This document shows, piece after piece, positions 54,742-63,056 of a stretch of DNA of 64,000 bases. Source of the DNA: Schaalia odontolytica (GTDB lineage Bacteria; Actinomycetota; Actinomycetes; Actinomycetales; Actinomycetaceae); assembly GCF_031191545.1 (NCBI RefSeq), contig NZ_CP133472.1, positions 2,356,001 through 2,420,000 of the forward strand, given 5' to 3'. The position numbers and the translations under genes are program-made. The first letter of the stretch is position 1, and each line of letters begins with the position of its first letter. The notes below the pieces were generated by a model. It saw only the letters and a list, made by a program, of their open reading frames with translations, was not told the origin of the DNA and did no database searches.

Positions 54742-55422
54742 GTGTCTTTATCTATTTCTGTTGTCCTTTTTGACGTCGACGGAACGATCGTCGATTCCGC
54801 TCCAGCCGTGATGGACGCATTTCGTTGCGCACTGTCAGACTTCAATCTTCCGATCCCCGACGACCAGCGCCTTCGCACCTATGTCGGCCCTCCGCTCTGG
54901 TATTCCTTCGGCGACCTGGGATATGAGGGTGAGCTGCTCTCCAGCCTCGTCACCGGTTACCGGTCCCGATATCAAGCCCACTTTCTTGATCCCAAGCCCT
55001 TCCCCGGCGTCATCGATCTCCTTCACGACCTTGACCGTGCCGGCATTGCGCTGGCAACCGCAACGTCGAAGCAGGCTCCGATGGCGCTGGCACAGATGGA
55101 GCATCTGGGCCTCTCCAGTATTTTCGACGTCATCGCCGGAGCAACCCCCGACCCGGCATCCAGCAAGGCGACGGTCATCCGCGAAGCGCTCGCGCGCCTG
55201 GAGGAGCTCGGGGCCGACATATCCCACCCCGTTATCGTTGGTGACTCCGTCTGGGACGTGCGCGGAGCCAAGGAAGCCGGTATTCCTGTCATCGGAGTGG
55301 GCTGGGGATATGCGACCGAGGATGGCCTGGACGATGCTGATGCCGTGTGCGCGACGGTCGAGGAACTACGCGCGTTCATTCTCGACGGGGTGGCCCACCA
55401 CGCGTCCCAGAGCGGGAGCTAG
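54742..55422 (+). CDS. HAD-superfamily phosphatase (phosphoglycolate phosphatase-like)
   Basis: The 226-residue enzyme has motif I VVLFDVDGTIVDSAP with both catalytic Asp residues, motif II ATATSKQ, and motif IV VIVGDSVWDVRGAKEAG. The cap region is of the Gph/PgmB type. The substrate is a small phosphate ester, not determined here. The start is a GTG with GGGGGAG 4 nt upstream; an earlier in-frame GTG at 54706 would sit inside the promoter dyad. Its stop overlaps the dnaE2 stop region by 4 nt on the other strand. Confidence 0.88.
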   Translation: MSLSISVVLFDVDGTIVDSAPAVMDAFRCALSDFNLPIPDDQRLRTYVGPPLWYSFGDLGYEGELLSSLVTGYRSRYQAHFLDPKPFPGVIDLLHDLDRAGIALATATSKQAPMALAQMEHLGLSSIFDVIAGATPDPASSKATVIREALARLEELGADISHPVIVGDSVWDVRGAKEAGIPVIGVGWGYATEDGLDDADAVCATVEELRAFILDGVAHHASQSGS

Positions 55423-58400
55423 CGGAAGTCTCGGGACTTTACCTCAACGGGCAGCCCGACGGCCTCAATCCTAAAGGCTTGCACGTTAATCGCACCGTCG
55501 CCCCACTCGAGCGTTCCACGCACGAGCAGGGCGCTCGACTCGAGACAGACGCGCCGGAATTTCTTCCACGCCCCCACCGAGACGGAGACGTTGACGAAAC
55601 CCGTCTCGTCTTCGAGGCTTAGAAAGGTGATTCCTCCACCCGTGTGAGGGCGCTGTCGGTGTGTCACGATACCGGCGATATCGACGATGCATCCGGCCAG
55701 GTGCTGTCCCAGATCGCCGGACCGCAGGACAGACTCAGGTAAAGCGTCGCGCACGTAGGCAAAAGGATGCTCCCCCGGGGTCAGTCCGGTCGATGCAACA
55801 TCCGAACCCATGAGCTCCGCAATCGACAGCGACGGCAGCTCGGGCACAGTGGCTCCGACCTCTGTCCCTGGAAGAAACGGCTGCCACTGCCCTGCCCTGG
55901 CACTGGGCTGAGCGAGTGCAGCGGCCGCCCACGCCCCCTCGCGCCGCCCCACGCCGAGGCACTCGAGGGCACCAGCCATCGCGAGCTTTTCCATGGCAGA
56001 GGCACTCACGTGGGCTCGCCGAGCAAGGTCCGCCTGACTCGTGAACGCTCCCCCACGCCTCGCCTCGACGATGCGCGCAGCGGTGGCACCCAGGCCTCGC
56101 ACCTGAGCCAGGCCAATACGCACCACAAGTCCGCTATCAACATCGAGGGGCACAACGCCGCGAGATGGAAGCGGGTCGGCGCGCCCTTCGCGATAGTCTT
56201 CCCCCGCTTCCCCACCCCCCACTCGTTGCACGCTCGCATCGATGAGTGAATCGTTCACCGAAGGACCCACCACGCGCACCCCGTGCCTGCGCGCGTCCTG
56301 CACAAGGGTCGCCGGAGAGTAGAAACCCATTGGCTGCGATGCCAGAATCGCGGCGTAAAAGTGCTCGGGGGCATGCACCTTGAGCCACGACGACGCGTAC
56401 ACAATGTGCGCGAAGGAAAAGGAATGGGATTCCGGGAATCCAAAGTCCGCGAAGCCCTTGAGCTGCTCGAAGATCCGCTCGCGGATGGGAGCGTCGATTC
56501 CTCGCTCGCGCATCCCCTCCATCAGGTCTTTCTTGAGGGCTTCCATGCGCTCTGGGCTACGTTTTGCGCCCATCGCGCGACGCAGTTGATCGGCGCGAGC
56601 GCCCGACAAACCTGCCACGTCCGTCGCGATGCGCATGAGCTGCTCTTGAAAGAGCGGCACGCCGAGCGTCTGGCGCAGCGCAGGTTCGAGGAGCGGGTGC
56701 AGGTAGGTGACTTCCTCGCGTCCCGATCGGCGACGTAAATACGGATTGACGGAGCGCCCCTGGATCGGACCGGGGCGAATCAGAGCCACCTCCACGACGA
56801 TGTCGTAGAAGCAGCGCGGCTTGAGCCTTGGGAGAGTATTCATCTGTGCGCGAGACTCCACCTGAAAGACCCCGACTGTGTCGGCTGCGCACAACAGGTC
56901 GTAGACACGCGGATCATCCTCCGGCAGGGTGTGCAAGCCCAGGGGGCGATCCCCGCGCCCGTGGACGACTCGTGTTGCCCAGCCACGCAGGTGTTTCTTC
57001 GTCTGCAGGCACACCCTCGGATCATCCGCCTGAAGTTCGTCGAAAGCGACGCGAAGCGCGGTTAGGATTCCGAGGGAGAGCAAGTCAAACTTCACAAGGC
57101 CCGCATCCGCGCAGTCCTCCTTATCCCACTGCAGGACAGTGCGCCCGGGCATCGCGGCCCACCCAACTGGGCAGATGCGCGAGACCGGTTGATCGGTGAG
57201 CACCATGCCTCCCGAGTGGATCCCCATGTGCCTGGGCAAGCGGGCGAGCGCTCGGGCCGCGTCGTCAACGAGGGAGGGTGCCTGCCCCCTGCCCTGGGAC
57301 CAGGCAGTGGCAGTGCCGGCCGGGTATCCGAGGGCGCGCGCCACGTCACGGATCGCAGAGCGCGGGCGGTACGTGATGACGTTTGCGACCTGCGCCGCAC
57401 GCTCCCTCCCAAAAGTCTCATAGACGTACTGGATGACTTCTTCGCGTCGGCACACTTCAATGTCGACGTCGATGTCAGGTGGCCCCGAGCGCGCGTCCGA
57501 GAGAAAACGCTCGAATAGGAGATTATGACGCACCGCGTCCACTGCCGTAATCCCCAGGCAGTAGCACACCGCCGAGTTAGCAGCGCTGCCCCGCCCCTGG
57601 CACAGGATGCCGTTGCGGCCGCAAAAGTCGACGATTTCTTTGACGATGAGGAAGTAGCCCGCAAAGCCAAGGCGCTCGATAATCCCCAGTTCGCGGTCAA
57701 TCGTCTCCCACGCACGGGGGTGTTGCGCGCGCGATCCATAGCGCTCGCGGGCACCCTCGAATGCGCAATGCGCGAGCCAGCTATCCGGGGTGTGCCTCTC
57801 GGGCACCCGGGTGCGAGGCAGGCGCGGGGCAATAAGGCGTAGATCAAAGGCACACGAGGCCGCGACCTCGCAGGAATTGTCGAGGGCCTGGGGGTGAGCC
57901 CCGTGCAGTCTCGTCATCTCGGCGGGTGAGCGCAGGAATGAACGATGAGCACCGAGGTGCGCTTCTGCCTCGTCTAACGACAGGCCGAGGCGGGTGGCCG
58001 TCAAAATGTCTCCGAGAGCTTGCTTCGAGGGCGAGGACATGCGCGCTCCGGTGGTTGCCACTAGCCGGGTTCCACTAGCGCGCGCGAGATCCGCAAGAGA
58101 ATCTGCGACCTCAGCATCGTCTCCGCGCACGGCCTGCCATTCGACGAGGACGCGCTCGCGCCCGAATGCGTCCACGAGTGCGTCGAGGACTCGGCTCGCT
58201 GACTCAGTTCCTCCTGCTCGTAACGCGCGCATCAGCGGGCCACGCCACCCGCCGGTCAGGACGACAAGATCCCCTCCGGCCTCGCTCAGATCGACGAGGC
58301 TGTGGCGAGGTTTGCGCTCTCCCGGCACGGACAGCGCTCGTTCGCTCATGGATCCCACCAGGTTCGCATAACCGATGGGGCTGGCAGCCAAGACGGGCAG

Positions 58401-58706
58401 GCGCATCCCCGGATACTCCGATCCGTTCTCGAGTCCCCATCCAGCAGCAGAGGAGCCCGGGATTACTCCCCCGAGAGCATCTGGCGTGAGCGTTAGCTCA
58501 GCCCCGTAGACGATCGGCAGCCCAACCTCGCGAGCTGCCATGGTCGTCTGGACCGTCGAATACATGCCATCGACGTCGAGAATCGCGAGGGCATCAAGGC
58601 CCAGGCGTGCAGCCTCCTCCACCATCCGTGCGGGCTCATCGGTCCCGTCCAGGAAGGTGAAAGCGCTGTGCGCATGCAGTTCTGCGTAGCGTCGTTCCGT
58701 GCTCAC
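55419..58706 (-). CDS. dnaE2: Error-prone DNA polymerase III alpha subunit DnaE2
   Basis: DnaE2 is the translesion C-family polymerase of the actinobacterial SOS mutasome. The 1095-residue product has an N-terminal PHP domain (AELHAHSAFTFLDG), the palm motif PPDIDVDIEVCRREEV with catalytic Asp residues, the LKGFADFGFPESHSFSFAHI helix-hairpin region, and a C-terminal OB domain. Length and the early PHP start match DnaE2 rather than the longer DnaE1. A GTG start lies 6 nt after a TATAAT element, so the mRNA is probably leaderless, and a perfect LexA box overlaps the promoter. imuB is encoded 4 kb away in the same window. Confidence 0.94.
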   Translation of the reverse strand: MSTERRYAELHAHSAFTFLDGTDEPARMVEEAARLGLDALAILDVDGMYSTVQTTMAAREVGLPIVYGAELTLTPDALGGVIPGSSAAGWGLENGSEYPGMRLPVLAASPIGYANLVGSMSERALSVPGERKPRHSLVDLSEAGGDLVVLTGGWRGPLMRALRAGGTESASRVLDALVDAFGRERVLVEWQAVRGDDAEVADSLADLARASGTRLVATTGARMSSPSKQALGDILTATRLGLSLDEAEAHLGAHRSFLRSPAEMTRLHGAHPQALDNSCEVAASCAFDLRLIAPRLPRTRVPERHTPDSWLAHCAFEGARERYGSRAQHPRAWETIDRELGIIERLGFAGYFLIVKEIVDFCGRNGILCQGRGSAANSAVCYCLGITAVDAVRHNLLFERFLSDARSGPPDIDVDIEVCRREEVIQYVYETFGRERAAQVANVITYRPRSAIRDVARALGYPAGTATAWSQGRGQAPSLVDDAARALARLPRHMGIHSGGMVLTDQPVSRICPVGWAAMPGRTVLQWDKEDCADAGLVKFDLLSLGILTALRVAFDELQADDPRVCLQTKKHLRGWATRVVHGRGDRPLGLHTLPEDDPRVYDLLCAADTVGVFQVESRAQMNTLPRLKPRCFYDIVVEVALIRPGPIQGRSVNPYLRRRSGREEVTYLHPLLEPALRQTLGVPLFQEQLMRIATDVAGLSGARADQLRRAMGAKRSPERMEALKKDLMEGMRERGIDAPIRERIFEQLKGFADFGFPESHSFSFAHIVYASSWLKVHAPEHFYAAILASQPMGFYSPATLVQDARRHGVRVVGPSVNDSLIDASVQRVGGGEAGEDYREGRADPLPSRGVVPLDVDSGLVVRIGLAQVRGLGATAARIVEARRGGAFTSQADLARRAHVSASAMEKLAMAGALECLGVGRREGAWAAAALAQPSARAGQWQPFLPGTEVGATVPELPSLSIAELMGSDVASTGLTPGEHPFAYVRDALPESVLRSGDLGQHLAGCIVDIAGIVTHRQRPHTGGGITFLSLEDETGFVNVSVSVGAWKKFRRVCLESSALLVRGTLEWGDGAINVQAFRIEAVGLPVEVKSRDFR

Positions 58707-58712
58707 CAACCC

Positions 58713-58732
58713 ATTATATAGAACATGTGTTC
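58713..58732 (-). promoter_or_regulatory. LexA box and -10 element of dnaE2
   Basis: GAACATGTGTTC (58721-58732) is a perfect GAAC-N4-GTTC dyad, extended on the minus strand to TCGAACACATGTTC, the actinobacterial SOS box. TATAAT (58718-58713 on the minus strand) begins 2 nt after it. Bound LexA would cover the promoter spacer and repress dnaE2. Confidence 0.92.
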
Positions 58733-58824
58733 GATCAGCGGCGCGCTGCCCCGACCGACCCTCGCGGGGGCATCCGTCGCCAGGATGCACCCCTCACGCC
58801 ACACGCACGCCGTATCCTGGACGC

Positions 58825-59889
58825 ATGACCTCCATGCTCGCGGCGTCTCTTCACTCCCCCGGTGCCCTCACACTCGAAGAACGCCCAATCCCAAAGCTCG
58901 GCCCGCGCGACGTTCTCCTCTCCGTCGAGGCGACGACCCTGTGCGGCACGGACCTGCGTATCGCGACGGGACAGAAGACGAACGGCGTGCGCCGCGGAGT
59001 CGTCCTCGGCCACGAAATCGCAGCCCGCGTCTGGCGCCTGGGAGACGGGCTTACCGCGAACATTGACGTCCCCGCGCCGGGAACGCAAGTCGGCCTCGCG
59101 CCGGAGATCGCCTGCGGGCACTGTGAGCCATGCGCCAGTGGCCGCTCCAATGTGTGCGCGAACATGCGCCTGTTTGGAACGGGAGTTGACGGCGGGCTTG
59201 CGGACCTTATTCTCGTGCCGGAAGCGGCCCTCGCATGCATCACTCCCGTCGCTGCCGAGATCGCCCCACCCCTCCTCGCACTGGCAGAGCCACTCTCGTG
59301 CTGCATGCGCGCCACGACCCGTCTGCCCATCGACTCGCATGCGCGCATTCTTATCCTGGGAACCGGACCCATCGGCCTGATCCACTGCGCTCTCGCAGCT
59401 GACGCGGGAGCCCACGTCATGGCGTGCGGTCGGGCGGCGCGCCTTGAGCCGGCGCGCACAATGGGCGCGCAGGTAACGACTGACGCTCAGGGCGACACGC
59501 TCGTCGACGAGGTCCTGGAGTGGAGCAACGGAATGGGAGCAGACGTCGTCATCATCGCTGTCGGCGACCCCGGCCTCGTCCCAATCGCGGCCCAGTGCGC
59601 GCGCATCGGCGGCCACATCTCCTTCTTCGCTGGCTTCCCCGCCGGCGCGGTGGCCTCGATCGACCCCAACCTCGTTCACTACCGCGAGCTGACCATCAGC
59701 GGCAGCGCCAACGCAACACTTGACGACTACGCCGGCGCCGTCGAAGCACTCTCAAGCGGACGCGTTGACCTCTCGGCGCTCATCACGCACGAGTACGCCC
59801 TCACCCAGGTCAGTAGCGCTCTTGATGCCGTGCGAACGCGCGCAGGCCTCAAGATCGCCGTACGCCCCAAGGGTGCAACAGCCAACTAG
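58825..59889 (+). CDS. Zinc-dependent medium-chain alcohol dehydrogenase
   Basis: The 354-residue protein has the catalytic zinc ligands C40 (TLCGTDL) and H63-E64 (LGHEIAARV), the structural zinc lobe C97, C100, C103 and C111 (CGHCEPCASGRSNVC), and a Rossmann motif LGTGPIGLIHCALAADAGAH. It groups with sorbitol/threonine-dehydrogenase-like enzymes; the polyol or alcohol substrate is undetermined. TATCCT lies 6 nt before the ATG, consistent with a leaderless mRNA. It is divergent from dnaE2, and its start lies 93 nt from the LexA box, so the SOS site might touch this promoter as well. Confidence 0.9.
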   Translation: MTSMLAASLHSPGALTLEERPIPKLGPRDVLLSVEATTLCGTDLRIATGQKTNGVRRGVVLGHEIAARVWRLGDGLTANIDVPAPGTQVGLAPEIACGHCEPCASGRSNVCANMRLFGTGVDGGLADLILVPEAALACITPVAAEIAPPLLALAEPLSCCMRATTRLPIDSHARILILGTGPIGLIHCALAADAGAHVMACGRAARLEPARTMGAQVTTDAQGDTLVDEVLEWSNGMGADVVIIAVGDPGLVPIAAQCARIGGHISFFAGFPAGAVASIDPNLVHYRELTISGSANATLDDYAGAVEALSSGRVDLSALITHEYALTQVSSALDAVRTRAGLKIAVRPKGATAN

Positions 59890-62800
59890 TCGAGGAGGCC
59901 ACGCAGGTCAGCCTCACTGAGCCGAGCGCCCGTTCCGGTACCGTTCATGACCGACGAGATAAGCTGACGCTTCCGGTCCTGCAACTCCACGACCTTCGCC
60001 TCGATTGTATCCGACGCGACCATGCGATAGACGTTCACTTTCTTCGTCTGACCGATGCGGTGAGCTCGATCAATGGCCTGTTCTTCGGCAGCAGGATTCC
60101 ACCACGGATCCATGACGTAGACGTAGTCGGCCTCCGTCAGCGTCAGGCCCGAGCCACCAGCTTTGAGCGAAATCAAAAACACCTGAGCCTGCCCCACCCG
60201 GAACCTCTCAATGACCTCGGCTCGGCCGCGCGTGGACCCATCCAGCTGAACGACCGAGATGCCGCGCCGCTCCAGCACGTGACGAATGCGCGCCAGGAAC
60301 GACGTGAACTGGCTGAAGACCAGCGCCCGGTGACCCAGCGGCACGATCTCATCCAGGCGGTCCGCCAGGTACTCGATCTTCGCCGAGCCGACGTGCGCGA
60401 ACGACTCTTCAACGAGGGCCGGGTCAAGTGCCAGCTGCCGCAGCCTCGTAATCGAGGCGAGCACGGTCATTCGATTCGTTTCCACGTCGCGCAACAGGTC
60501 GAGGATCCGCGCGCGCTCGCGGACGAGGTACTGATCGTAGATGTGACGGTGTTCCTTGCCCAGATCGACGCGCACAACGTCGACGATCTTGTCGGGAAGA
60601 TCGGGGGCGACCTCCTCTTTCGTGCGCCGCAAAACGAAGGGCGCGACGTAGGCACTGAGACGCTCCAGCATCGACGGGTCCACACCGTTTTCGATGGGCC
60701 TGCGCACCCGCTGCTGGAATACGTCCCACGGAGGAAGAAGTCCCGGGCAGGTGAGCGACAGGAGTGACCACAGGTCGCTCAGTGAGTTTTCAATCGGGGT
60801 GCCCGACACCGCCAGTTTCCACGGTGCTTCGAGATCGCGCAGTGCCCGGTAGGTGGCTGTGCGAGGATTCTTCACCGCCTGCGCCTCGTCGATGACGATG
60901 CCACCGAGGCTCACCCGGTTCCACTGCTGCGCTTCCAGGCGTGCCAGCGTGTAGGAGGTGACGACGATATCTGCGCCCATGACCTCCTGCGCGATCGTCG
61001 TACCGCGGCGGGTGGCCGTTTCAGTCACCGCACGCACGCTCAGCGCCGGCATGAAATGACGTGCCTGTTCGATCCACACGCCAACGACGGATGTCGGCGC
61101 GACGACGAGAACCGGTGCGCGCGCGTCCTCGGACTTCTCAGCGCGCAAGGCTGCCACGGCCGACAGGATCTGAACGGTCTTTCCCAGGCCCATGTCGTCC
61201 GCCAAGATCCCGCCGATACCGCGCGCCAGACGCGCCGTCAGCCACGCATGTCCTCGACGCTGGTACGGGCGCAGAATCGAACTCAACGAAGCGATGGGAG
61301 GTAACCCCGTGTCGGTCGAACCCCCTCGCAGAGGCGCGATACGCGAACGCCAGGCGTCGCTCAGGCTCACCCGGTCGGATGCGCTCGCGAGCATATCAAC
61401 GATCCCGACCTGCATGGGTGTCAGTCGAATACCATCGCCATCCCAAGGCACCAGGGTGCGAGCCTCTTCCAAGAGCACAGCCAACGATCGGACGCGTTCT
61501 CCATCCAGGCGCACCCACACGCCCCCAACCTCGACGTAGTCTTGCCCGTTGGCGATCGCTTCAAGCGCATCACGAACGCTGATCGTGACGTCACCGAGGC
61601 GTAGCCGCATCTTCAAGTCGAACCAGTCGCGCTGGGCAAGATCCACGTTCAGGTCGACATCAAAGCCATCATCGTTCACGTCGATCCCGCGCACATCCTG
61701 AGCAACATCCCACACGAGGCCGTCCACGACCTCACGGTCGACGAAGTGGTCCAGGAAGGCCGGAACGAGCCACGGAGAGAGCCTACCCGCGTGCGGAGGG
61801 GCGGTCCACAGGCTCGCGTCACGCGCACGCCCCCACGAGTCGACACGGCGAACAATGGCTGCCACGGCCTCGTCCTGCGCGCAGTGGGAAACGGGAGTGC
61901 GCGAGCGCGACTCTCCCTGCTGATATTCAGCCCACCATCGCACCACAACCGATTCGTTGTCGCGGCGCACCGTCGCGACGAGGCCAACCTCGGGCCGCGC
62001 ATCGGCGTCAAAACTCCCATCACAGGAGGCCATCGAGAAACGCCTGCGTAGCGCCGGGAGCCACGTGCCCCGGAACTCGGCGACGTCTGCCGCAGGAATA
62101 AGGAGTCCGTGATCCAGCGGAAAGCCCTCAAGAGCGCCAAGCCCCTCGATACGTGCGATCGTTCGTCCCCCATCCAGCAACAAAACGCTCGCGTCCCGAT
62201 CGATTCGAGGCTTCGCGATGACGTCGCCACCGTTGCGTGCGACGACCCCGACCTCGAGGCCGTCGTCACCGGCGCGAACATCGATGTCTGCGTCCCACGT
62301 CGCGTGCGACAGCACCACCTGCTCGTCGGCCTCGGGCGACGCGTAGAGTTCGACACCTGCCCGAACGAGGCGCGCCAGCCACACGTAAGCATGCTCGCCT
62401 AGCGAAGTGAGTGTCACTTCCGTGCGCGAATGCCACGAACGCGATTCGCGCGAGAAGCGGTACCCCTCGCGCATCAGCGAGACGTGCGTCGGATCGAGCC
62501 CGTCTGTCACGGACGCCCACTGGGTCGCCGTCAGATCGAGCCATGAGGCCCTCTTCGTCGTCCACCGAGATGACACGCCACGGCGAAGCGGAATAAGAGA
62601 AGGCTCCTCGCCAGGATCATGAGCGTCGATCACGAGTGCCAGCGGCTCACCCATGCGATCGCGGTCTGCGCCCAGCATCTGGGCCAGAATGCGACTCCAT
62701 TCGGGCACGCTACTGCGCTTTTCACGCGCATCTTCGCGCCCGACGATGAGGGTCGCAACCGCGTGTGGGCAGTCCCCTCGCAGCGGGCACCCGCACGCCA

Positions 62801-63017
62801 GAGACGGCCGCAGCGCTCCATCAGTGATACGCACGCGATAGGTCAGCCCGGCTTCCTTGACGCGCGCCTGTGCTTGCTGCCCGTCCTCGTCCCAAGAGAA
62901 TTCCCGAACGGCACCACTACGGGCCAAGCGCAGGCCGTTAGCCCACGTCGCTGGTCCGACGAGCGCCATCATGTCGTCATCCGACATCGAGGCCAGCGCG
63001 TGCGACAGGGATACCAT
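59886..63017 (-). CDS. SWIM zinc-finger SNF2-family helicase
   Basis: The 1043-residue protein begins with a SWIM-type zinc finger (LACGCPLRGDCPH, 74-85). A long central region follows, then a SNF2 ATPase with Walker A DDMGLGKTVQIL, the DEAQ box in IVIDEAQAVKNPRT, SGTPIENSLSDLW, and a C-terminal helicase half (LVFSQFTSFL; LKAGGSGLTLTEADYV; QAIDRAHRIGQT). It would translocate on DNA and displace proteins. Bacterial SWIM-SNF2 proteins are linked to repair or RNA polymerase recycling, but this one is uncharacterised. TAGACT lies 6 nt before the ATG. It lies between imuB and the convergent alcohol dehydrogenase gene. Confidence 0.92.
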   Translation of the reverse strand: MVSLSHALASMSDDDMMALVGPATWANGLRLARSGAVREFSWDEDGQQAQARVKEAGLTYRVRITDGALRPSLACGCPLRGDCPHAVATLIVGREDAREKRSSVPEWSRILAQMLGADRDRMGEPLALVIDAHDPGEEPSLIPLRRGVSSRWTTKRASWLDLTATQWASVTDGLDPTHVSLMREGYRFSRESRSWHSRTEVTLTSLGEHAYVWLARLVRAGVELYASPEADEQVVLSHATWDADIDVRAGDDGLEVGVVARNGGDVIAKPRIDRDASVLLLDGGRTIARIEGLGALEGFPLDHGLLIPAADVAEFRGTWLPALRRRFSMASCDGSFDADARPEVGLVATVRRDNESVVVRWWAEYQQGESRSRTPVSHCAQDEAVAAIVRRVDSWGRARDASLWTAPPHAGRLSPWLVPAFLDHFVDREVVDGLVWDVAQDVRGIDVNDDGFDVDLNVDLAQRDWFDLKMRLRLGDVTISVRDALEAIANGQDYVEVGGVWVRLDGERVRSLAVLLEEARTLVPWDGDGIRLTPMQVGIVDMLASASDRVSLSDAWRSRIAPLRGGSTDTGLPPIASLSSILRPYQRRGHAWLTARLARGIGGILADDMGLGKTVQILSAVAALRAEKSEDARAPVLVVAPTSVVGVWIEQARHFMPALSVRAVTETATRRGTTIAQEVMGADIVVTSYTLARLEAQQWNRVSLGGIVIDEAQAVKNPRTATYRALRDLEAPWKLAVSGTPIENSLSDLWSLLSLTCPGLLPPWDVFQQRVRRPIENGVDPSMLERLSAYVAPFVLRRTKEEVAPDLPDKIVDVVRVDLGKEHRHIYDQYLVRERARILDLLRDVETNRMTVLASITRLRQLALDPALVEESFAHVGSAKIEYLADRLDEIVPLGHRALVFSQFTSFLARIRHVLERRGISVVQLDGSTRGRAEVIERFRVGQAQVFLISLKAGGSGLTLTEADYVYVMDPWWNPAAEEQAIDRAHRIGQTKKVNVYRMVASDTIEAKVVELQDRKRQLISSVMNGTGTGARLSEADLRGLLD

Positions 63018-63056
63018 CCTTTCAGTCTACGGCACACCCTGTCGCCCGGCACCGGC

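Noticed and set aside
58735-59679. A 314-codon minus-strand frame
   Set aside because: Antisense to the zinc dehydrogenase; no motif and it would run through the dnaE2 promoter.
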